NCBI RefSeq assembly: GCF_010015445.1
Contig: NC_053121.1
Span: 31,195,934 to 31,259,933 of the forward strand
Length of the DNA: 64,000 nucleotides
Origin: Perca fluviatilis
Taxonomy: Eukaryota; Chordata; Actinopteri; Perciformes; Percidae
Direction of reading: 5' to 3'
Below are positions 40,201-54,900 of the stretch, piece by piece. A program made the translations under genes and the position numbers. The notes under the pieces were generated by a model. That model made no database searches and was not told the origin of the DNA. It saw nothing but the letters and a program-made list of their open reading frames with translations. Within the stretch, counting starts at the first letter, position 1; every line of letters starts with the position of its first letter.

Positions 40201-43200
40201 ACTGCTTTCGTCTGTTGATCTGATGCTGCGTTCTCTACAGATATAGGTCCATTATTAGGTGGAAGGATACACGATCAGTTGGATAAGGAGGTCCATCCTG
40301 CCTTGGACAGAGTGCTCAATATGGCTGGAGGTACATCTGCATATTTTTCATTTCCTCTTGAGTTGCGATATGATCAGGTTATTGTAAGCTGCAAGTTACC
40401 GGATGCAGGCTACAGCTGCACCACAAAATATTATGTAAGTCATTAAGTAACCTATAGAATCCTGCCTTACTTACAAATATTGTTATTTAAAGAATAAGAT
40501 ATTCACACTTCAGAACAAAGTTGAATTATAACCCCATTATCACATTTTTACGTATGTTGTAATATCATTTTAGAACTCTTATCGAAGATTAAATCACTTG
40601 TTAGGGTTGACATATTCTGCCTTAAAAATAAGCTTCAGAAATGTTTTTTTGGAATCTAATTTCAATATTGTTTTTCTTGAAGGTCAGTGAGTTAATTAAA
40701 GATGTAACTTGTAATTATTATTCAGATTATTTTTTAACCTTTATATTTCATGCTTTTTTATGAAGTGAAAATCGAGAGAGCCATCAAAGGTAACAGTAAC
40801 TCAGTAACTGGACAATGACCCACAATCCCTTGACCCCTGACCTTGTGAACTTTGACACCGGTGTTGCTCCCGTGATTTGTTCCCTTGTGATCTTTCATGA
40901 GCACTTGGACCTATCCGAGCATCTTAAATGAACAGCAACCAATTAATATATTAAAACTGCAGTATGCAAAATCTGACTCTGGTGACCACAAATAGCAGAT
41001 AATGTCTGATGAACTTCACAATCCAGAAATGATATAAAGTGATGTCAGCTAAGTGACACTTCTTAAATTTAAAGATAAGGTTCTGCCGTCTGCTAGCTTG
41101 GTTTGGCCCCAGTGTTTAGTTGCAAACTTTAAGGAGAAATGTTTTCTTAAGGTCAAATTCACCACCTGCAGAATGCACAGGTGGTTTTGCTACTAGTGCT
41201 GTCACCAGATTAACAGTTTTTATGGGCAAACAGAATAAATCTGTGAGTTCTGCCATTTACATACCTAAACAGATATTATTCCCTTTCCATAAAAATTCTT
41301 GCCTAGTGCAGTTTTAAGTTAATGGCATCACCAGATCTTGCCAAAAACCCAACACAACATCAACCTACACCTGGACATCTCCCTTTTTTCCCCAATTGTG
41401 TTCCCCCACTGTGAAGTGAGCATTAAAAGTTGTGTTTGTGTTACCAGTCCTATTACTTTAACCATTTTTTTTCTAAGTAAAGCATACTCCGATGTCAATT
41501 AATCAACCATTTGAATATTAAACTATAAAAGTATTATTTTATTGAGTTACTTTATGTGTTACAACAAGCAGTTGTATATGGATGTTTGTTTTCACAACAT
41601 GGAATATACAGGCTTGTAGCACAACAGAAACAAAGATGAAATAGCCGTCAGCAAGCATTCCGACAGTTCAGTTGGTAAAAGGCTGGACCACAGATCACTA
41701 TGTGAATACAGTTTGTGTTTTTAATGTTTGTGTATTATTGTGTTCCTACTGGGGCTGAGCCGTGCAATCAGAAGATCTTAGTATCCGGTACAAATACTGT
41801 ATTTAATCAGATGTGAATGCTAAGGATACAGAAGATTCATATTTGGAAAAAACAGTATGCTTTTAGCATATAGCATCCATCTGTGTTGTCACTCCCTCCA
41901 GTACAGCTAAACATTTAGCTATGTGATAGTAAATACACTGTTTCCTCTCCTACACTCTTGCATATTTTATACCAATGTTCAAGGATGCCAGTGTTTTTGC
42001 ATTCTTCATCCTGTTTAATTTTAAAAGTCTGCTGCCAGCTACTCTGTGATCGTTAACTAACACTGGCTGTTGTTTGTGATGCACTGAATTGCTGGGGAAA
42101 GAGTTAGTTACTAACAGCAACCATTTTTAATTGAAGAAGCTAACAAATTCACATTACTCATAGGATTCCTGTTTGGTTATTGTTCACCGAAAGCTGTTGG
42201 CTGGCAGTCAAAAGTCCAATTTTAGATGCAGGAGATTCACACGAGCATGTGAACTCACCATTGACACACACCAAATGCCAAACTCAATAACAAACACCAG
42301 GGCTTGGATCTGAAACTCCATATGATGTCCTCAACTCAGGCTTAGTCCTTACAATGACTCCATACTTTGTGTCCTCTAGGAGTCTGTGCTTTTGTGTAAG
42401 ATGAGCCGATATTAAACAGACTTTTGCTGTCCATTTGCTGTGTATGTTGATATTAAAAGCCACTTTTATACTAGCCACTAAATCTGTTAAATTGGTAAAA
42501 GAAAAAGTTATTTGAAAAATGTTTACAGTACAGTATGTCCCAGAAACATTGACAAAAAAAGTTATTTTACGGTTCTGAATATAAGAGTACATTTGTACGT
42601 TTCCTGTTAACAATTCCACACAATTTCCTAGAACAGAACTAAAAGAATTATTTAAAATATTCATTATTCTTTGAGTCATCTTGCAGCCGAGCTAAGCAGT
42701 CTGGGACTCATGGGGGAAAAAAGCCTTTCCTGACAACTTATTCAATTTAAAATTTTACCTCAAAATATAGGTTAGCTAATGAGAAAGGTTTATTTGTTTA
42801 CAATGTAGTCGAGTAGGTAAGACACTCTTAACAACTGCCCCTCGTTAACAGCTCTCACTCCATTGTTCTACTTTTCACTTTTTTGGAGGGAAAATAATGT
42901 TAGGAAAGTCCATTGTTTTGATCAGCCTTCACATCCTGGTTTTCCCCACATAACAGCAACACAATCCACGTCCAATCTCATTTATTTGTCTTTTATTTCA
43001 GCCATGCGAGAAACCAAGGAGGCCCTGGAGAACGTTAATGCTGGTCTAGAGGTCCTGCAGGTAGGAACAGGGAAACTCAACTTCAACCTGAGCCTGGTCC
43101 GGACCAGTATCAACCGCACCCTCAACGACCCGGGCTGTCATGACGAGGAGTCAGACGCCACCTCTGCCCAGCTGTGCCGCAACATACGCCAGTCTCTGTT

Positions 43201-46200
43201 CCAGCTGCAGATCAGCGCCAATTTCACACGGGTACAAAACACAATGCAAATTTCACTTTTTACTTAAGTTCTCTTGCACATTTCCAACTTGTTTACCATG
43301 TTCCTGCTGAACTATTGCAATTTAGCTTCTTTCCAAAGACAACGTTTTCAACCATTTATCTGATAACTTAGTAATAAGTGCAAAATCTTGGAAATAGTGT
43401 CTCAATACACTGTTTTGGTATTAATGCATGTTAGTAAAGGTACAGGGATCACTGAATGTCAAGGATTGTTGAATTTTGATAATGTATCAGTGTGTATGTA
43501 TACTGTAGCTGTACTGTCTGTTTATATTTTAGTTACCATACGTGAATGCTCAGCTGGAAAAGGTGAACCATGTCATGAAAACGGACCTCAGTGCTATCGT
43601 CCAGAGGGTGAGCCTGGACCATAAATCTTCTTACACTGTTGCCAGTCTGTAATGTCAGTGGATCTCTGGGAGTTATTTAATGTGGTAGTGGCACCAATTT
43701 CCCTCTACTTATGGTCTACTTGTGCTTCAGTTAGTGATTTCCAACATTTTACAGAATGCCTTTGAATTTTCATTTTGTTCAAATAAAAAAAATCCTCAGA
43801 CAACAAAATTGACTAAGAAACTCCATGTTCCAACACGTTTTCCTTTTCTTCTCACAGGGCTACTCTTCTTTAAACAACACGCCACATACAGTGATTGAAC
43901 AGACCAGAAGTGTTGTGGAGAGTAAGTGACATTTTGCACTTTTAAAAAACAAATTCCTTACACTTTCTTATGTAAATAATTCCACTCTGTACTTGTAAAT
44001 AATTCCTGCTGCGTGTACTACACTAACTGATTACATGAACCCCTACTCTAAGCCAAATTCGGTATATTTTAAAGTGCTCATATTATGCTCATTTTCAGGT
44101 TCATAATTGTATTTAGAGGTTGTACCAGAATAGGTTTATGTGGTTTTAATTTTTAGAAAACACCATATATTTGTACTGTGTGTTGAGCTCTCTGTTTTAG
44201 CTACAGAGTGAGGCATCTCACTTCTGTACCATCTTTGTTGGGAGTCGCACATGCGCAGTAAGTATTGCTAGCTAGTCAGTTGCAGAGTATGAGGGCGTGC
44301 CATGCTAGCAGCTAGGCGAGCATTATAACGTGTGTTACAAAGTGACGCACGTTCGTCACGGAAGTAAAGGCTGGACTACAATAGAGCTGTTTGGAGCAGT
44401 TTGTGAACAGTGTCACCCCGTTCTCACCCGTACGCCCACCCACGACCCTTTCCTAAACCCAACCGTCCCGACCAAGCGCGTCAAAAGGGACGGCAATAGT
44501 GGCGACCAAGCACGTTTACATGATACGCTAAAGGAGACTTTTAACGTCAATAAGAACGAGAAAGGCTCCTGACCGAACATCCTTATTTTACGAGTTGGGT
44601 GTGAGAATGTGTTGACAGTGTTTCCTGTTGGAGATGGTAAGTCCCTTTGGGGTGGACTTCACTTTGTAAACCTATAACGTGCATAAAAAATATATATAAA
44701 ACAATAAAGGAAAGGGAAAAAGCCAAAAAGCATAATATAAGCACTTTAAGTTTCAACCTGCACTTAGAAAACAGTGTAAAAATGATATCCGACTTTATTT
44801 ATAACGTTGCCATCTTTCAGTGGGGAATCATTTAATATTAACCAATCAGAAACCAGACAAACCATAGAACATGAGCTTGTTTCTGGGTATTGAATTGAAG
44901 TTTTACTCTGTGCAACTGTCATTTTTATTTTTTTTTTATTTATCCAGTATCTTTACACAGGCCATTTATTAAAACTGATGGAATTGATTGATGGATCTGT
45001 CTCTCAGGTGTACAGAGTTTGGTGGACGACATTGGCAAAAACATCAGCAGCTATTCCAAGGTATTCCCTGTGCAGAGTTCCCTGTCCAACTTCACTATCT
45101 TCATTAGCCATGCCCATGCCAAGATTGAGGACTACTACCCTGAAATTGACAGAATGGACTTCTACAGGTAAACTGGCCTCCAATAATACCTATCAACTCT
45201 AAGGGAGAAAAAAGAAAATATACCTTTAAACTGTAAAAAGTGTAAATGCTGTAAAGTGGGCACTGTCTCAATGCTGTCACAAGCTACTGTAAAAGCAATG
45301 TGTGCTGTATAAACTTGCACTAATATTTAGCATTTATGAAATATTCATTTCACTTCTACATTCATTCAGTTTAAAATACAGTGCGGTAAAGGGAAAGCTA
45401 AGCTGATATACAGTATTAGTTGTTTTAAAACTTTGTATTACATTTTTCTTTTACCCCATTTAGCATAGGTGCTCTTTTATAATGAGTAAGCAGATGGGGA
45501 TCACTGTCTTGCTCAAAGACACTTTAGCTGTGTTTTAACAGTTTAGCTTTGCCTGCTGATTACAGGTGGATTGGCTGTATTGCTCTTTGCTGCATGGTGG
45601 TCCTGGTCCTGGCCTTTAACTACCTGGGCCTGCTGTGTGGCACCCTGGGATACGACAAGCACGCCTCACCTACGACACGAGGCTGCATCTCCAACACAGG
45701 AGGAACGATGCTCGTGGCGTGAGTCAACCGCCCACATGACAGGCTCTGTCAGTTTCAAGATTTTAAATTGATGGTGTTGCCATGAAAAAAGGTTTTCAAG
45801 TCAATTTGATGATGGCTCGGTACACATTACTAGTAGTATTTTTAGTGCTACTTGTTCAAGTGCTAGTAGTCCTCCTGAAATAACGGCAACTATTACTTCT
45901 ACTAAAACTGCCACAACTACTGCTAGACTATTAACTGTACATGCTACATTCTAAAAGGTAAATATTTGTTTGCAAAACAAAACATTGTATACACAGTATA
46001 GTTTCCCACAAAATGAAATAGCTTTCCACAAGTTGAAAACTTATACAAGAAGCAACAACTTTTGATCATTTGAAAAAAAACTTAATTTCTTTGACTTTCC
46101 CCCAATGGATTTATAATATCCAGATTTTTGTCTTCTGTTATATCTAATTTAAGATGCTGGTCTAAAGCAAACTGCTCTTTTTAATTCCCCTCGTCCTCAC

Positions 46201-49200
46201 CTCCAATACACCTCCAACTCTTATTGTTCTGTACTTTATCTGTACCTGAGGGCCTGTCTGTCTTCCTCCATAGCGGCGTTGGATTTAGCATCATCTTCTC
46301 CTGGGTGCTGATGGGAGTTGTGACCACCATCTTCCTGGCTGGAGGAAACATGGAGAAACTTGTTTGTGATCCCTTCCACACCAAAGAAGTCTTCAAGGCA
46401 AGTAATGAGTCCCCCCTAAATATAACAACAACAAAAAACAGGAGGAAAATATAAAGTACATCTCAAGTAGTAACTTGATTTACATTTCATACAGAAACTT
46501 TGTTTGATTGTTCCTTGGACTTTACCTACATCAGTCCATAACATTCTTATACCTAAACCCAAAACGTTGCTCCCAGTTGTGAGTGGCATGCTGTTGTTTG
46601 CATTAAGTCTGAATCTGGCTGCACTTAAGCCATCCATAATGTAGAAAACCTAATTTTGTCTCAAATTTATAAAGCAAAGATAAAAATTAGACAATTAGAT
46701 ACAGTTTGTCTTTTTAAACAAGTGAAATAAGCTGTAATTTTATTTGATGCATGGGGTATCGGTACTCTTAACTTGTTTGATTTTATTACTGAACAATGAA
46801 TTACAGAAGTTTTCGGAATGAAAATACTTGCAGCATTTTCTCCCGTGCCTCTATGTGTCCATCCCTCCCTTTTTTGCTGTCTCGGTTCAGAAAATGTGAT
46901 GAAGGGAACAGCATGGCCCGTCTTCTGCAAACAGAATATTGCATGGAATATACTCAGTATTCACTAGGATAGGATCCCATTTGTTTCCCATTCGAATGAT
47001 AAATCACACATCCCCTTTCTGGCTGTCTGATCCTCCAGGTTGTGGACACCCCATATCTGGTCAACCCAGATTGGAGGAACTTCATCCCTGGCTACATGTA
47101 CAACGACTCCGACCTAGAGCTGACGGCAGAGAGCTTGTACAGGCAAAGAGAAAACTATTTTTTATGTATTTAGGTGACAGTGTTACATCTGCCAGCCCCC
47201 TTTCAGAGCAATGCTTTGGTGATGACGGCCTACTCCACACTGTCTTATCTGCATGACATATTTAGGTTTGGTTACAAAACTGAATGGACAAGCCACTTAT
47301 TCAATTATAGGCTGTATAATTACTGGATGATGTCGTTTTTTACATTTTGCTTAATGTTTTGTTTTGGCACAGGCGTTGGGTTGGGAAACAGTCATGCAAC
47401 TGAATGTTTAATTTCCATTGATGGGGATGCAAATGAGAGAGAGTTTCTATTAACCTTGAGAAGCTAATTAGCATTATTTGTATACACTATCTGAGCTGCT
47501 TTTCCTCAGCCTCTTTCTCAGTGGTTGCATCAGCTTTCATCATCTCCTTCCAGCGAGAAGCCGCATATCATCTGTAACTGGGATAGCAGAGCTGCACATT
47601 ATATTTCCAAATAGAGCAATGTTGCTTCAACAGGTCTTTGCCCATTAATAAGCAATCAGTGCATTTTGTGAGTCTATCTGGTATGTAGTTGCCTAAATGC
47701 TGTAAATGTTATCATGGAACATTCATCTTTGACATATTAGAAAATAGTCCAGGCTTTTGAGGAAAATCACACTGTTTTCTATCAGGGAACATGTCAGTGT
47801 GTCATTGTACTTCCAGTCAATTTCACTTGATGGCAGCAAATATTTACACTCTGACACTTTTAAGTTGACATTTCCTCTCCGTTTTTTTTTTTTTTTTTTT
47901 TTTTTTTGTTATATATATGTGTGTATATGTTTGTATGTGTGTCCCTCTTAGTACTTGCAAAGAGAACAAAGGCATCTACTCAGCAATGCGTCTGGACAAA
48001 GTCTTCAACATCTCCTTGTTCCTGAACACTACAGTGGTCAGTAAACTCAAGACACACCATAAGTTGCATTCTTTCATACAATATGTTGCAGGGACTAACT
48101 GTGGGTGTTTGTATTGATTTTTCCTTTATACAGGATTGATATTAGACTAGGGCATGGTGCTATCATTTAACTAAAAAGGTGTTAAAGTCACAAATAACTC
48201 CCTAAATTCTGATGCCACTTGTGTCAAAGCCAAATGTTCAGACAATATACTTTTCAATACAATTATGTGTTTTAAAAAAAAAAACACATAGTAAGGGAGC
48301 TCTGTGTGGTACTTATGCTGTTTTCTAGGAATTAATGTATGCTAATTTTTATTTAAATTACACTCTGTAGTATTCTTCATAAAATACTATTATGGGCTGT
48401 TAATATACAATAAATCAATGCACTGTACTACATGATCAAACCAGATTCCTTTAGTATGCATGTAGCTCTATGAGTTAACAGTGACGGAGCATCTAATTAG
48501 CATTACCTAATGATTTCTTTGCTGCCAAAACAAAGTCTGTGCGGACGGCCGATAGCTTTAACATGCCTTGGCCATTACCTCAGTGTATGCCTGAAACATT
48601 ACAATGATGTAAGTTTTTATTTCTTCTTAGCCCTGAGCCAGCGACTCCTGCCTGCCTAAGACATTCAGTATTTGCCTGCCAGTTGGCAAGATTGTCTTGG
48701 CTCCTTCAAGCCAACAGCTGATATGTCCCATGCTTCATCTGTTTCTGCATGTTGGTCATTTGTCTTCATTTAGTGCCTGTACATATTTTATAAGTTTCCA
48801 AAAGTGTGACACCCTACCTGACATAATTTCAGCAAAAACGACTACGGGTCAGTTATTTTATCACTATAATTTCAAATCTGATGAGGCTACCTTAAAACAT
48901 ACAAAATTAAATGGACAGTTTTGTTTTCAAATTGTGAATAATGCCTTGCCTATTCTACATCGAAAAGTCCCCTTAGTCTAAGTAACAACATACATTTTAT
49001 TCCCATGGTGAAATATGGTTCTCTATCAGGTCACTGATGGCCTAATTCTTACATTGCAATTAACCTGTGATTCAAGTCGGTCACTCAAAAACAGTGCATC
49101 ATCTTGATTGTACTGTAGTGTCATTAACATAACATTTTCATCAGACCCACAACAGCATCATTCTTAGGCTTTGGGGGAATTATAAATCAAAACACATATA

Positions 49201-51872
49201 CATCATCTAACAGTGACGTTACTCCCCAGAAATTCAGAAATTTCCAACGCCTTGGTAGGATAACGTTACATACTCAATGAGTAATTCCTTTTGCCCATTT
49301 ATGATGTATTTCTGATCTGGGGTCCAAGTTTAGACAGTTTTTACCAATCCATGGGCTGGGACAGGGGTGTCTTTGTAGAAGTGAAATAGGACACATCACC
49401 TACGAAGAAAATGCCATATTAGGTTCATAATAATTTAGACTAAAATTGCTCCAGAATAAACTTCCAATTCCTGTCAGTATCAAATTCCAATTGTATTTGT
49501 TGACAGCCCCCTCACAACAGTTTTAGCTAGTTATCTCTACCACAACAACATCTGCAGAGTAGCTAGAGGTTAACGTTACCAGCCTTTAGCTAGCTATCAG
49601 TTTTTAGCTGTGTTAGTTTACGGCTAATGTTGTGCTAGTTTATCAGCTAACCGACTTTTCCTAAATCATGTTTCATAACGTTATACGCTAAACTAGCTTG
49701 TTACATTTTACGTTACTACTACATTATAACATCTTTTGTGATTATATTTCACATGACTGTCAAAACATAACTTGACCATTCATCTCAATATTACATTTAA
49801 TGATTTTACTAATAATAATTAACTTACTACAACCATTGAGCACACTTGATAAATTAAATAAAGTCGCACGACACATTAAAAGCGACTGCGTCGTAGCGCT
49901 TTAAATTGATTGGTTCTTCGGGGCAGCAGCGAGGCCATTGGTTAGGGTTTATCCAATCAGATTTCTTGCAGTCATCTTGTGGCCTAGATCTGTAAGTGGC
50001 ACTGAGTAAAATAGTTCTCATTAGTTGTTATTAGTAATAACGATTTTATTTGCACGAAATAAGCTTCAATCTCCGGATTTATAAATTTTTTATTTAGATA
50101 TAAAACCATCAATTCAGTGTTACCAATAAAGCATTATGCTTCAAAATACTGTAATTGGATTTTTTTACTTGCTTGAAAAACTATTTGTATACTCAGTAGG
50201 CTACAATACTTATATTGTTTATTCTTGGGGAAAATCCAACCCATTTGGAAACAAACAAATTTTATTATAAAACTTTATTGTCAAAATTTTTTGTTTTGTT
50301 CTCTTAATACTGCCACAAAAAAGGCAAACAAGCTAAAAGTTTTATATAATTATTGACACATAAATTTTTTGTCATTGTAGAAATGTTGTTTCATGTCTGC
50401 CCAGCGGGAACACAGATTGTGTGCAGAAATGCAATAATAGGGACTGCAATTTACAGTAAAAACAAGGAGAAACTTTCCACACAAACAACATTAAGAAACA
50501 CCATTCTAGTGGGATATGTTAACTTCCATCCAAACCACATCTTTAAGATCTTGGCCATCCTAGGGCCAGCATTTGTTATGCATTTTTGTTTCCCTTTCAT
50601 TATGTTAACGTTTATGTATTCTTACAGTAATTCCACCGTACACAGACCTAAACTGTGATCAATAACCAAGCTTTACTAACAGAAATACATAGAGGTGGAA
50701 ACCTTGGTGAGTGATGTTTGATATAGGGTAAGGGACAATTTGAAAATCAACACAAAATGTAAAAATGTAACATTTACCTTTAAAGCTTTAATAATATGTG
50801 TATATATCAAGCATCTTATCAAAGCCACTGCTGTATTTTTGTGTTTACAGTTTACTAAGGATGTGGTGAGTCATCTGGACAGTGTTAAGATCGATCTCAG
50901 GGGAATAATCCTGTTAGAGACAGAGGGGAAGCAGAACCTTCTGGATTTCTCTGAAGCAGGGCTGTCAGAAATCAACTATGCAGACTACCTGGAAGAGGTG
51001 ACACACACATATTACATTACATAACCATTTACTACTTACTTTTGGCATGTGTATATTTTGGATTTACAGTTACTGTTCACTGGTTTACCGGTTTACATTT
51101 CTGGCATTGTGTACATTTGTTTTTTGCACCTTATCTTTATTGTTTATTTTTTGTTTTATTTACACTCAATATATTTGCACTTTTCTACTTTGTACAGCAA
51201 CTTCTGAACAACAATTACCCTCGGGATAAATAAAGTTCTACCTTATCTATTCTGAAACAAACTGAGCAGACCCATAAGTATGTAGGGATACACAAACAAT
51301 AAAAATGTGCACGAATAAAAATAAACTTAAAGGGTCAAGCAGGCACACACACACACACACATTCGGGAACAGAATGAATGAGCTGAAAACACACACAAAA
51401 AACAAGAACAAATACATACTCACGGTAGATGAATATGATCTGACTGAATATTTCAAAATAAAGGTCAAATTATTCTTTGTGATACTAGATTGCGGTATGT
51501 GGTTGTATGACATCAGTTTATTTGAGTTAGCTCTTTACAAATACCAGTTTATTTGTAAAATAGTGTAAACATTGATAATAGATTAGTCTATACATATACC
51601 AATATTATTGTATTACAGTTTAATGGTATGTTACAAACCATAGCTTGATTAAACAGTCGCCTCCTTGGCTGTCAGTTAACATATAGCAGGCAGCCATGCT
51701 TTACCTAACAGGAGCTGAGACGTGACACTGTACACTGGGTTCTGTTGGAGATCACTGAAGCCTGATTACCCAAAAGTATTCTTGCTAAGGCAAAGAGTGT
51801 GGAGGAAAAAGCCAGGACTTGGCATTCTCTGTCCTCTCCCAACACTACCTGTCAGGTTCGCTTAGATTTATT

Positions 51873-51917
<45 letters not shown>

Positions 51918-54900
51918 AAACTTTATGGACTCCAGTCAAGTGTACCACCTGTCCTGGCTGATACACAACTCACTCTCCGAAAGTCAGGATGAGAGGTTTT
52001 CTCTCCAACAAAAGTTACAAACGTAAATAAAAGTATAAACATTAGAGCCATTCAGCATCCATATTCTGCAGGTTTCCAACCACTTAATTTAATTTACAAT
52101 AACATCTGCAGTGAAAACACTGATTTGATCTTGGGCATGAATTAAAAGAGTTCCATCTACTTGGTAGCTTTACATACAGTTTAAAGAGGGGTTGTGTTTC
52201 TTTGTTATTTAGATATTACATATTGTTATTGATGTGATTTTAAAATGTAATGCTGTCCTACTGAGGTTTGTTTAATATAGCAGCTCAGTCTTATTTACGT
52301 CTAGCATCTTTATTCATTATTATCTAGTGGGATTTTAAGATGTCTACTAACAAAAACAACACAATCAACAACAAAAAAAGAAAACGCTTTATAATTATGT
52401 GGCTAATAATGGACGGTTAACCTAAGTACTTTTCCCCAAACATTACTAAGAGAACATGTTTACATGATTTTTTGCTTTTGCTTATCTTCAGGTCAACAAA
52501 GGGGTCACTATGATTGACCTGCTCACATTCGCCAGAGAGCTGGAGGCCCAGACTGACCTCATGGTAAGAACACATTGGTGCTGTTCTGGCTGATATACAA
52601 ACATCCACAGTGTAGCCTTAGTTCACAGGCACATCATTTGATTCACGTATTGATTTACAATGCCATGGGAGCACTTTGGTTGGATTTGGTTGTCTTCAGT
52701 CTCCAAGCCCGGTGTCTTAGTCCAAAACATAACAGCTCTGCCTAAATTGAGACAGTCTCTGGGAGCAGTCTGACTGCTCTGCCATGCCTTCAGGGGGTTT
52801 CAGGAAGGTAACACAACACATTTTTATTTACCTCGAACTGGTGAGTCCTGTAGGATCCTTCAGAAGGACAAAGAAATACATACTTTTATTATTATTTACA
52901 AACAATAAATAACTTCTCTGATAGGACTTGTATTTTAGTTTATGGGCTAAAATTTCCTTCAACACTTAGATAAATGATGTATAACCAAAATTGTTTCTCT
53001 GCCCGTTTGTGCATTTTAGCCCAGAGGCGGTCTGCAGACTGCTCTGAAAGGCCACGTCGGTACTCTGCGGCAGATTCACAGTCAACAGATCATCCCCATG
53101 GAGCAGGCCATGGTAATGCCTCATTGTGTGTGTCTGCTTTCAGTCCAGATATTCATGCCTGGCTGGACTCTTGGTTTTTGGGTTAGATCTTCTGTCTAGT
53201 CATCCCTTAAAGAAAAACCTCCACCCTAAACCAATAAAAGAAAACTATGCTAAAACAGCAATGTTTGTAATTTGCATTCGTTTGGTTAAATCTGTTGTTT
53301 TTTGACTGGGAAACAATGACCTGATATGGCATCAGGATAATAACATTCACAGCAAAGAATTAGCATCATACGATGCAAGTTCTTCTAGGCCTACTTAATA
53401 TTTTGTTGAGTTTGGTCATACAGAACCCCAGCATAGAAAAGGAATAGACCAAGTTTCTGACCCAGTGGCCTCAACAGACCACTGTGCAATGCAGCTGCAG
53501 ATCATGGTTTGTTTCGACTGAGGGATGCTTTTTGTTGTGAAAAATGTACAACTCTTGTTTAACTTTTGCTGCAAGTGCAGCAGTACATCTTCCTCACCTA
53601 TTCTTGGCTGGGGGGTTTCTTAAAGGCACCGTGGGAAATGTAGGAAAATGAATAACTTCAGAAGATGAAGCAGGTTGAGGGAAAAGACATATAACAGAAG
53701 TGTACAAAAGGGGATTTTCCCTTTATATATACACACACCGTAGTACAATGGAGTTAGTTATTTATTTCCAGCGTGTTGTGTTTCCTGCACAATTCAAACT
53801 ATAGACTTTAAAGCTACAAACAACGGATCAAATGACTATTTGTAATGTAAAAGGTGTCACTCGTGCGGTGGTTCAGTCTCACCGCCCCTAGTCCAAAAAA
53901 AGTTCTAATAAACCCACTGTAAACTACCTGCTCGGCAACAATCAGTAGACACAGATGCTAGCTGGTGAACATAGTTGAGCATTTAGCAGCTAAAGAGTCA
54001 GATATTTCCCTCAGGAGTTGGTAGAGACGAAAAACTGGACAGAGAGTGAATATTGGACTTAAATTCGTCAGATGGCCAGAAACAGGACTCTATAAATAAG
54101 CAACTGTTTGCTCACAACTTCATAAGGTGATGTCAGTGTTGTGTTTACAGCTTGTTGCACAGCCCCCAAGTGAAAAAAAAATAAATAAAATTAATTAATG
54201 CAGACTTAATAACGTCAACTCCAAAATGTATCTCAAGATAATCTATGCTCAGAGGAAAGGTTGTGATATGCTAATTGGTGTGTTATCCTTGTGCTAATGC
54301 TTACTGAAGAGAATGGTATCATCCCTGACCGAGAAAACATATTTCAGTGCTTGATTGATCATCAAAAGCAGAGTGTTTTTGAGCTTCAGGCGTGTGTCAC
54401 ATCATGTCTATGAAATGCAAGTTAAATATTTAGTATTATTTTCTCTGTCAAAGGCAGTGCCTTTCTTTTGAATAACACCAAGCTACTAGTAATTCAGGCA
54501 GGCAGTGATGCACATCGACACCGCTTTTACAAAAGCTTTTTATGTTTTTCTTTTTCCACTTCCTACTTCAAGAAATATGTTAGAGCAAGGGTAAGCTGAA
54601 ATGTGTCCATCCTGTGTATTTAGTGTCCCCATTCATTATTTGGAACATACAGAGATACTGTATCTCACAGATGACATATAGTAATAAAAAAATATAGCTC
54701 ATTTTGGGCGGTATTGTAGGATATTGTGTGTGTGTGTGTGTGTGTTCTTGTATAAACATTTACATAACAATCACATACTCTAAGGTGTTGAACATGAAGG
54801 GTTTTGTACCAAAATATTACAAAATATCCAATTCAAGAAAAGTAGTATAGGTTTAATTAATTTGTCATTCATTTGGTAACAGCTCTGTTCTATCCTTTAC

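Larger units (their letters stand above)
43922..45007 (+). other. Intron 10 with nested MITEs
   Basis: Most of this 1.1-kb intron is the MITE at 44070-44748. The rest is AT-rich, with a T-run (about 44930) upstream of the exon 11 acceptor. Confidence 0.8.

Noticed and set aside
42284..42679. Minus-strand frame of 131 codons in intron 7
   Set aside because: AT-rich, no recognisable domain, no splice context; consistent with a chance frame.
47143..47170. Read-through of exon 14 past the GC donor, to use a later GT
   Set aside because: The later GT at TTAGGTGACA lies after an in-frame TAG, and the GT in ATGTATTT gives the wrong frame into exon 15. Only the GC join restores YSTCKENKG.
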